Shown piece by piece: positions 13,182 through 17,484 of a stretch of 17,484 nt of DNA. The first letter of the stretch is position 1. Every line of letters starts with the position of its first letter. Below the pieces are notes generated by a model. That model was not told the DNA's origin, did not search any database, and saw only the letters and a list, made by a program, of their open reading frames with translations. This DNA comes from a bacterium (GTDB lineage: Bacteria > Patescibacteriota > Minisyncoccia > Phycocordibacterales > UBA2100): positions 1 to 17,484 of the forward strand of contig JAUYLR010000057.1 of the NCBI GenBank assembly GCA_030698935.1, read 5' to 3'. The position numbers and the translations under genes are program-made.

Positions 13182-13301
13182 CCCGTTAGAAATAGGAAGC
13201 TTGCGCTTCCGATTCAAAAGCTAGGTGACGTAAAATCTCGACCAACGTAACGCATCCGATGAATATACCACAGACCTAACTTCCGTCATTTCTAACGGGA
13301 T
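13180..13301 (-). repeat. 122-bp promoter-leader element, folB copy
   Basis: Terminal inverted repeats of 14 bp (13180-13193 and 13288-13301, ATCCCGTTAGAAAT) bound an element of exactly the same length as the one before metE. Both copies share the first ~33 bp, the last ~20 bp and a central TGAATATA, with a variable middle. On the minus strand it contains TGGTATATT (13262-13270), an extended -10 directed at folB, and GGAAGC-GCAA-GCTTCC, a hairpin with a GNRA loop. ATGAA occurs at both ends; the inner one is the folB start. It fills the metF-folB spacer. Confidence 0.85.
13262..13270 (-). promoter_or_regulatory. Extended -10 promoter of folBKP
   Basis: TGGTATATT on the minus strand within the 122-bp element, 80 nt before the folB ATG, the same distance as in the metE copy. 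The leader would be about 74 nt and include the GNRA hairpin. Confidence 0.5.
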
Positions 13302-13309
13302 TCATAGTG

Positions 13310-14257
13310 CTATGACTTAATTCCCCTCAATACATCTGATGTTGGTTTCGCCACGCTCATGCTGTAAAAATGAATGCCCGGCACGCCGTGCGCGAGCAAA
13401 TCCTTGCATTGGGCGACACTGGATTCAATACCGGCCTTGTATGCGTCGTCCGGATTATCGCACCGAGAAACAGATTCAATCACGGCCTGCGGAATTTTGG
13501 TATGGAATATCCGCGGAAGCACTTCCAGATGTTCTTTCTTGTAGAGCGGCTTGATGCCGGGGATTATCGGCACATTAATACCTGTTCTTTTTGCCTCATC
13601 CCTGAACCGGTAAAACGCCTCATTATCAAAAAACATTTGCGTGATGATGAAGTGCGCTCCCGCATCAACCTTTTTCTTCAGGTTTGCGAGGTCGGTTTTC
13701 ATGTCCGGCGCCTCAAAGTGCTTTTCGGGGTAACCGGCCACGCCGATGCAAAAATCTGTTTTGTCCGCATTTTCTATCGGGTCCAAATACAGCCCCTGAT
13801 TCATGCGCTGTATCTGCTCCACCAAATCCGATGCGTACTCGTTGGCGAACGCCGAAGCGGTGCCCGCGCGCGTGGGTGGGCCGTCGCCGCGAAGCGCGAG
13901 TACATTTTCTATGCCGTGGAAATGGAGCGTCAGGAGCACGTCTTCGGTTTCGTCTTTTGTGAACCCCCGGCAGATAATGTGCGGCGTCGGCTCAATGCCG
14001 AAACGCGCCTGCGCCGCGATGCAGATGGCGTTGGTGTCCAAGCGCTTATGCTTCATCCGCTCAACCTCTTTTCCGTCCACTTTTTCTATGCTCCATTCAT
14101 GCGCATGTGAAGTGACGCTCATGAAAGCCGGCTTATGCGCCATAAGCGCCTCAAGTTCGGCAAATAAAGTCTCCAAGCGTACGCCCTTGCGCGGCGGAAT
14201 AATCTCAATGGAGATGAAGGGCCCTGTAGACGTTTTTACTAAATCGGTTATTTTCAT
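13310..14257 (-). CDS. metF: 5,10-methylenetetrahydrofolate reductase
   Basis: A 315-aa FAD enzyme that reduces methylene-THF to 5-methyl-THF, the methyl donor for metE. FISIEIIPPRKG (14-25) carries the catalytic Glu18; MSVTSHAH, THPHIICRG-type (PTPHIICRGFT), VLALRGDGP and GVAGYPEKH follow in the family order. GAHFIITQMFFD is also typical. The start ATG at 14257 is 8 nt after a TATACT hexamer. It lies between metE and folB on the same strand but each neighbour has its own promoter element. It supplies metE's substrate and consumes the product of the folate pathway. Confidence 0.95.
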   Translation of the reverse strand: MKITDLVKTSTGPFISIEIIPPRKGVRLETLFAELEALMAHKPAFMSVTSHAHEWSIEKVDGKEVERMKHKRLDTNAICIAAQARFGIEPTPHIICRGFTKDETEDVLLTLHFHGIENVLALRGDGPPTRAGTASAFANEYASDLVEQIQRMNQGLYLDPIENADKTDFCIGVAGYPEKHFEAPDMKTDLANLKKKVDAGAHFIITQMFFDNEAFYRFRDEAKRTGINVPIIPGIKPLYKKEHLEVLPRIFHTKIPQAVIESVSRCDNPDDAYKAGIESSVAQCKDLLAHGVPGIHFYSMSVAKPTSDVLRGIKS

Positions 14258-14265
14258 GTGTATAC

Positions 14266-14271
14266 AGTATA
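14266..14271 (-). promoter_or_regulatory. Possible metF -10
   Basis: TATACT on the minus strand ends 8 nt before the metF ATG, in a stretch of overlapping GTATAC palindromes (14259-14287). No -35 is evident, and the palindromes make the hexamer less informative. Confidence 0.3.
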
Positions 14272-14297
14272 CGGTATACAGTATACCGAATACTAGG

Positions 14298-14324
14298 AAT
14301 CTTTGAGGTTTAACCTCATAGATT
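14298..14324 (-). terminator. Hairpin after metE
   Basis: AATCT with AGATT and then TGAGGT with ACCTCA form an interrupted stem just beyond the metE stop. No T-run follows, so it may be a weak terminator or 3'-end structure between metE and metF. Confidence 0.5.
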
Positions 14325-14325
14325 T

Positions 14326-16407
14326 CTATTTGCCTGCAACACCTGCTCGGAGGATTTTCACCGCTTGCATCATGAGTTCAAGTTGCGCCCATGCTTCCTC
14401 GCCGCGGGTTTTTAGGCCGCAATCGGGATTAATCCAAACCCTATGAGGGTCCATATCAAGCGAGTTGGGAATGGCGAGCATCTCCTCTACCGTGGGCAGG
14501 CGCGGGCTGTGCACATCGTATACGCCAAGCCCGATGGATGCCGGGAATCCTGAATCGCGGATTGAGGCGGCCACCTTACCCTTTGATTTGCTGTCTTCTA
14601 TGAGCAACACATCCGCACCCATGTCTTTAATCGCATCCAAGATATCATTGAATTCCGAGAAGCACATGTGCGTGTGAATTACCACTTCATCCGGCATCGC
14701 AGAGAAGACGAGCCGGAACGAATTCACCGAATGATGCAAGTAGTGGGCGTGACGGGCGGGATTAATAGGAAGCGCTTCGCGCAGAGCCGGTTCATCTATC
14801 TGAATGTGCTTGATGCCGGCCGAGGCGAGGTCTTTCACTTCTTCCGCGAGCGCACGGGCAACTTCATAAAAATGCGCCTCCTGCTCCATGTCTTCGCGGG
14901 GAAACGCCCACTTCACGATTGTGACGGGCCCTGTGAGCATTCCCTTGACCGGCTTTTTGGCGCACGATTGGGCATAGGTGCTCCATGGCACGGTGAACGG
15001 GCGCGGACGGCTGACAGGCCCCGTGATGACAGGCGGGCGGACATGCCGCGTGCCGTAGGATTGCACCGGCCCTTTGATGACGGTGAAGCCGGAAAAATTC
15101 TCGGCGAAGTACTGCACCATGTCGTTGCGCTCAAATTCGCCGTGCACGAGAAGGTCAAGACCCAGTTTCTCCTGCCGCTCCACGCACTCTTTCGTGAGCT
15201 TCTTCATGTAGCCTTCGTAATCAGCGAGGGTTTTCTTTCCCGCGCGCCAATCGCTCCGCGCCTTCCGCACATCCGCGGTCTGCGGAAAACTTCCGATGGT
15301 CGTGGTCGGATAGGCAATATCGCTCACCCAGTAATTCTTGCGCTTGCGCTCAAAACGCTCTTTCGGCAACGCGGGATTCTGCTGTGTGAAGGGGGCGTAC
15401 TTCGCTTTGCCGTCTTTCACTGTTTTCAGCTCCGCAATCTTTTCCTCGGCAAAAGAAAATGCACCCTTCTCGCCTTTGGCGGAAAGCGGCACATGCAAAA
15501 GCGAGCATGAGGGCGAAACGTACAACCGCTCTTCGGGAATTGACTTGCGCACCTCGGCAAGTAGCTTTTCTGTGCGCGCGGATACGGGCCAGACATTGCG
15601 ACCGTTTATGATGCCCGCGATAAGCGTCTTCTCTTTCGGGAAACGCGCCAAGAGCGAGAGGTTTTCGTGTCCGTCAAAGAAATCAAGGCCGATGCCCGCG
15701 ACAGGAAGAGCAAAGAGCCGCTCGGCAAAATCATTGACCGCACCAAAGTAAACGTGGAGATGCACCTGCCGTTTGATTCCCTTGAGGAAATCCTCATAGC
15801 CTTGCGGAATTCCCTTCGTGAGGAACGACGGTTCCTCTAACTGAACCTTTGTGTGTTCGGGGAGAGAATTAATGAACTTTTGATACTCCTTGGAAAGTAT
15901 GGAAAACAACTCCGGAATTGAACGTGATGTCGTGTTGATTGAATAGGCAAGAAGCGTCCACGGCCCGATGAGCGGCAAGATGTGGCGGGGTTGGGATAGG
16001 TCCGGCAAAGGCGCGTCTTTCTGCCACATCGGGTCGCGTTCAATTTCAGGCTGTACCACGTGGTAATTAGTATTGAACCATTTCACCATCGGCGACGCCT
16101 GCTTGTCTTTTATTCCCCGCGGAATTGAGAGATATGTCGCGAGCGATTTTATAGCGTCGGCCGGCGTGCCAAAGCGCGCGGGCACGATGCCGAAGCGGAC
16201 GGCAGTCGCCAGCATGCGGTCGTAGAGGTCAATTTCACCTACGGGAATGAGGTCAAGACCCTCCTGCGCAGAACGATTGTAGGCCTGCACATCGGCAAGC
16301 GCTTTGCGCACGTCTGTCTCCGTCGCCTCTCCTTTCCAAAACTTCTCAACGGTAACTTTGATGAGCGATTGGTAAACGTTCGGGAATCCTAAGTTTGTGA
16401 TTTTCAT
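14326..16407 (-). CDS. metE: Cobalamin-independent methionine synthase
   Basis: A 693-aa MetE that transfers the methyl group of 5-methyl-THF (polyglutamate) to homocysteine without B12. The C-terminal barrel carries zinc ligands His580 and Cys582 in THMCFSEF, Glu604 in LIEDS and Cys663 in NPDCGLKTRG. TTIGSFPQTADVRKAR starts that half and LLTGP-type GMLTGPVTIVKW and IQIDEPALRE follow. The N-terminal barrel is present but the protein is shorter than E. coli MetE (753 aa). The frame runs on to a TTG at 16443, but those 12 residues are the end of the 122-bp repeat, so the ATG at 16407 is chosen. Folate and methionine synthesis are uncommon in most small CPR genomes. Confidence 0.94.
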   Translation of the reverse strand: MKITNLGFPNVYQSLIKVTVEKFWKGEATETDVRKALADVQAYNRSAQEGLDLIPVGEIDLYDRMLATAVRFGIVPARFGTPADAIKSLATYLSIPRGIKDKQASPMVKWFNTNYHVVQPEIERDPMWQKDAPLPDLSQPRHILPLIGPWTLLAYSINTTSRSIPELFSILSKEYQKFINSLPEHTKVQLEEPSFLTKGIPQGYEDFLKGIKRQVHLHVYFGAVNDFAERLFALPVAGIGLDFFDGHENLSLLARFPKEKTLIAGIINGRNVWPVSARTEKLLAEVRKSIPEERLYVSPSCSLLHVPLSAKGEKGAFSFAEEKIAELKTVKDGKAKYAPFTQQNPALPKERFERKRKNYWVSDIAYPTTTIGSFPQTADVRKARSDWRAGKKTLADYEGYMKKLTKECVERQEKLGLDLLVHGEFERNDMVQYFAENFSGFTVIKGPVQSYGTRHVRPPVITGPVSRPRPFTVPWSTYAQSCAKKPVKGMLTGPVTIVKWAFPREDMEQEAHFYEVARALAEEVKDLASAGIKHIQIDEPALREALPINPARHAHYLHHSVNSFRLVFSAMPDEVVIHTHMCFSEFNDILDAIKDMGADVLLIEDSKSKGKVAASIRDSGFPASIGLGVYDVHSPRLPTVEEMLAIPNSLDMDPHRVWINPDCGLKTRGEEAWAQLELMMQAVKILRAGVAGK

Positions 16408-16527
16408 CCCGTTAGAAGTAGGAAGCTTGCGCTTCCGACTCAATAGTTATTGCTTGTAAGTACTTGACGCATGTAAAATGCCCGCTGAATATAACATATT
16501 CCAAACTTCCGCGACTTCTAACGGGAT
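16406..16527 (-). repeat. 122-bp promoter-leader element, metE copy
   Basis: 14-bp terminal inverted repeats (16406-16419 and 16514-16527, ATCCCGTTAGAAGT) bound the second copy, ungapped against the folB copy. The first 33 bp differ at two positions, the middle is diverged, and TGAATATA and CTTCCG near the far end are kept. On the minus strand it has TGTTATATT (16488-16496) and the identical GGAAGC-GCAA-GCTTCC hairpin, and ends at the metE ATG. A 39-codon ORF (MNPVRSRGS start) crosses the element; the folB copy has only MNPVRNDGS and a stop, so this reading is probably not functional. Confidence 0.85.
16488..16496 (-). promoter_or_regulatory. Extended -10 promoter of metE
   Basis: TGTTATATT on the minus strand within the 122-bp element, 80 nt before the metE ATG, matching position and sequence type in the folB copy. 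Confidence 0.5.
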
Positions 16528-16586
16528 TCATCGCGACATCATAGCATTTCATAAAATAGTATCCAATAGCTGGCCATAGCTTTGTT

Positions 16587-16634
16587 CAAAAAGAAAACCG
16601 GCGGGTCCACAAAGCTACTGTGGAACACCGCCGG
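16587..16634 (-). terminator. Intrinsic terminator of the 104-aa gene
   Basis: CCGGCGG/CCGCCGG (16598-16604 with 16628-16634) enclose a second stem CCACA/TGTGG (16607-16611 with 16619-16623). On the minus strand a TTTTCTTTTT tract follows. It lies 24 bp after the stop of the 104-aa gene. Confidence 0.85.
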
Positions 16635-16657
16635 CTGGAACATGGACTCGCCGATTC

Positions 16658-16972
16658 TTAGACCGGGTTGAGGTTGCAATCAACTAACCGCAAACCCCCG
16701 GATAGGTCGAGTTGAAATATCGGCATGGTCTTACCACCCAAGACCTCGCCGACCACCTTCTCCTGAATGAGAAGGAGTGTTAAAAAATACGGCACATTTT
16801 CGCTTCTGACGAATCCCCTCTCGTGAATTGTCAGCTTTTGCGCCGAATGGTTGAGCTGCGCCCGCAGGACCTCAATTCCTGCATCTCCTCCGTCTGGGCC
16901 TACCACTACGGCCCAGTTTTTATTCAAGGCCGTCGTCGCATCGACGACTGCTTTCTCAATTGTGCTATCCAT
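16658..16972 (-). CDS. Unknown 104-aa protein
   Basis: I do not recognise this family. The ATG at 16972 is chosen because AAGGAGG lies 9 nt upstream, although the frame stays open to a TTG at 17137. The protein has no transmembrane segment or signal peptide and no Cys motif (one Cys near the end). It starts with a helix-like MDSTIEKAVVDATTALNK, then AVVVGPDGGDAGIEVL, a beta-like QKLTIHERGFVRSENVPYF, a hydrophobic LTLLLIQEKVVGEVLGG and FQLDLSGGLRLVDCNL. It reads as a small alpha/beta cytosolic protein. It has a long structured leader with a strong promoter and an early terminator, and its own terminator afterwards, so it is probably monocistronic and regulated. Confidence 0.75.
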   Translation of the reverse strand: MDSTIEKAVVDATTALNKNWAVVVGPDGGDAGIEVLRAQLNHSAQKLTIHERGFVRSENVPYFLTLLLIQEKVVGEVLGGKTMPIFQLDLSGGLRLVDCNLNPV

Positions 16973-17021
16973 ACCTTGACCCCTCCTTGAGGCCGGAAAA
17001 CAAAGAAAAGAAAAACTGCGA

Positions 17022-17074
17022 TTGAAAATACCAAACTGCCCGCGAGGAGTTCCCGGCCAATTTGGTATTTTCAA
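17022..17074 (-). repeat. 14-bp inverted repeat in the leader
   Basis: 17022-17035 and 17061-17074 (TTGAAAATACCAAA and its complement) are exact 14-bp arms enclosing 25 nt. The upstream arm on the minus strand begins directly after AGGAGG, and the structure ends about 50 nt before the 104-aa start. Confidence 0.7.
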
Positions 17075-17085
17075 CCTCCTAATTA

Positions 17086-17178
17086 TCAATGAACTGTCTC
17101 CGCCGTAGGCGGATCCGCCTCTGGCGGAAAAGAACAAGGAGACAAGAACGGAAAGTCACGAGGAGACCCCAGTACCAT
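17086..17178 (-). CDS. Possible 30-aa leader ORF
   Basis: ATG at 17178 to TGA at 17088-17086 encodes a Pro-rich peptide starting MVLGSPRDF. GGAGG touches the ATG, which is too close for a good ribosome site, and the last third is read through the GGCGGATCCGCC palindrome. Probably not a real gene; recorded because it lies between terminator and start in a regulated leader. Confidence 0.15.
   Translation of the reverse strand: MVLGSPRDFPFLSPCSFPPEADPPTAETVH
17099..17128. repeat. Palindrome GGCGGATCCGCC with flanking hairpins
   Basis: TCCGCC-GTA-GGCGGA-TCCGCC-TCT-GGCGGA: two 6-bp hairpins in tandem that together make a near-perfect 30-bp palindrome interrupted only by the two triplets. It looks like a dispersed palindromic element. 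Confidence 0.7.
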
Positions 17179-17192
17179 CCTCCTTCGGAGGA
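17178..17192. repeat. Small TCCTCC/GGAGGA hairpin
   Basis: 17178-17183 pairs with 17187-17192 over a TTC loop. On the minus strand the 3' arm is GGAGGA, which could be a masked ribosome site for the ATG at 17178. Confidence 0.45.
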
Positions 17193-17201
17193 AAAGAGCA
17201 G

Positions 17202-17231
17202 AAAAAACAAAACCCCCCGATAAGCGGAGGG
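17202..17231 (-). terminator. Intrinsic terminator inside the leader
   Basis: Stem 17213-17219 with 17225-17231 and a 5-nt loop. Position 17216/17228 is G-U on the minus strand but C-A on the plus strand. A TTTTGTTTTTT tract follows on the minus strand, so the terminator acts mainly in that direction, before the 104-aa gene. Confidence 0.7.
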
Positions 17232-17300
17232 TTTTTGTCTGAATATCTAGTGAAAGTTATGCAGGCAAAACGCCTCCGCGCAGGGAGCTCATTTCACAGC
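17224..17300 (-). ncRNA. Candidate attenuator, riboswitch or small RNA
   Basis: On the minus strand GTGAAA/TTTCAC (17292-17297 with 17250-17255) can close a domain containing CTCC/GGAG and AGGC/GCCT hairpins. GCGGAGG (17273-17279) is a perfect complement of CCTCCGC (17224-17230), the 5' half of the terminator, so an antiterminator can form. No known riboswitch class was recognised. A ~140-nt small RNA ending at the terminator is equally possible. Confidence 0.4.
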
Positions 17301-17352
17301 CGCAAGTCAAAATTATAGCCGTTTTGTGTCCGTTTCTGTCCATAACAAGTCC

Positions 17353-17380
17353 AATATATCAACCTCCATTCACCTGTCAA
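17353..17380 (-). promoter_or_regulatory. Strong promoter of the structured leader
   Basis: On the minus strand: TTGACA (17375-17380), 16 bp, then TATATT (17353-17358) preceded by TGA as an extended -10. This is the best promoter match in the window. Transcription would start near 17346. Confidence 0.65.
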
Positions 17381-17382
17381 CC

Positions 17383-17409
17383 CTCTATCGACCTACGAGG
17401 TCGATAGAG
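17383..17409 (-). terminator. Hairpin spanning the stop of the upstream gene
   Basis: 12-bp perfect arms (17383-17394 and 17398-17409) with a 3-nt loop include the TAG stop at 17393-17395. No T-run follows on the minus strand, so termination is uncertain. Confidence 0.6.
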
Positions 17410-17484
17410 CTAAAAACGAGACAATTTGCTTCGCCACCTCTTCGGAACTCTTACCTTCCGTGTCTATTGTCATATCCGCATTAC
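17393..17484 (-). CDS. C-terminus of a probable P-loop kinase (partial)
   Basis: The last 29 residues of a gene that continues beyond the window. NADMTIDTEGKSSEEVAKQI followed by VSFL resembles the C-terminal Asp-x-x-Ile-Asp-Thr and helix of small P-loop kinases (shikimate, cytidylate, AAA-type), in which Ser-x-Glu-Glu-Val-Ala begins the last helix. No catalytic motif is in view, so the exact enzyme cannot be named. Confidence 0.55.
   Translation of the reverse strand, partial: NADMTIDTEGKSSEEVAKQIVSFLALSTS

Larger units (their letters stand above)
16973..17392 (-). other. Structured 420-bp leader region
   Basis: There is no well-supported gene here. In minus-strand order it holds a strong promoter, a folded RNA segment, an intrinsic terminator, a CCTCC/GGAGG hairpin, a GGCGGATCCGCC palindrome, an AGGAGG site at 17075-17080 with no well-spaced ATG, and a 14-bp inverted repeat, before the Shine-Dalgarno and start of the 104-aa gene. 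Confidence 0.7.

Noticed and set aside
13370-14110. 246-aa plus-strand ORF opposite metF
   Set aside because: Antisense shadow of a gene with clear family motifs; no supporting start signals or domains.
14668-15510. 280-aa plus-strand ORF opposite metE
   Set aside because: It lies entirely antisense to a well-supported metE, has no recognisable motif and reflects the codon bias of the true gene.
16408-16443. TTG starts extending metE and folB through the repeat
   Set aside because: The same 12-residue extension appears before two unrelated proteins because the repeat is read in frame; the family N-termini begin at the ATGs.
16973-17137. 55-residue N-terminal extension of the 104-aa protein from TTG 17137
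   Set aside because: It is read through a 14-bp inverted repeat and part of a palindrome, while a strong AAGGAGG sits at correct spacing before ATG 16972.
17213-17236. Plus-strand terminator using the leader stem and TTTTT at 17232-17236
   Set aside because: The stem has a C-A mismatch on the plus strand and no plus-strand gene ends nearby; the G-U pair and longer T-run favour the minus strand.
1-17484. CRISPR array, tRNA or rRNA genes, transposase or integrase
   Set aside because: No regularly spaced direct repeats, cloverleaf with T-arm signature, rRNA segments or DDE/tyrosine recombinase motifs were seen.

Overview
The window most resembles a Patescibacteria (Candidate Phyla Radiation) genome, probably from the Parcubacteria side. 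I infer this from a four-repeat ribosomal protein S1, a degenerate HisRS-like protein, an isolated ftsA-ftsZ pair without other dcw genes, many intergenic palindromes and short-word repeats, and an RPE-like palindrome inserted in frame in ybeY. TGA is used as a stop codon (pth, folK), so the recoded UGA of Gracilibacteria/Absconditabacteria does not apply. The taxonomy is inferred from gene content and style only.

Layout. The left half (about 273-9205) is mainly plus strand: rpsA, (pth on minus), lepB, a HisRS-like gene, rpsU overlapping ybeY, ftsA, ftsZ and trxB. These are informational, secretion, division and redox functions. The right half is entirely minus strand. Read in transcription order (right to left) it holds the end of a probable P-loop kinase, a long structured leader with a 104-aa unknown gene, metE, metF, folB-folK-folP, pyrF-pyrE and a membrane-anchored cupredoxin-like protein. 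This forms a one-carbon and pyrimidine block: folB/K/P make the pterin and dihydropteroate, metF makes 5-methyl-THF and metE uses it to make methionine, while pyrE/pyrF finish UMP synthesis.

Regulatory style. Several first-in-transcript genes (pth, rpsU, ftsA, lepB, metF, pyrF) have a -10-like hexamer ending only 7-10 nt before the start codon and no Shine-Dalgarno sequence, as expected for leaderless mRNAs. ybeY and the 104-aa gene have strong AGGAGG sites. Extended -10 motifs (TGnTANNNT) recur.

Most interesting signals: (1) two homologous 122-bp elements of identical length ending exactly at the start codons of folB and metE, each with 14-bp terminal inverted repeats, an outward extended -10 promoter and a GNRA-capped hairpin; (2) a strong promoter followed by a folded RNA and an intrinsic terminator, with a perfectly complementary 7-nt antiterminator, upstream of the unknown 104-aa gene; (3) a second copy of the last 13 codons and stop of rpsA that differs from the first only by synonymous changes, separated from it by a hairpin sharing arms with the 122-bp elements; (4) a 30-bp palindrome inserted in frame in ybeY; (5) a 19-bp inverted repeat in the ftsZ leader. 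No rRNA, tRNA, CRISPR array or transposase gene was recognised.
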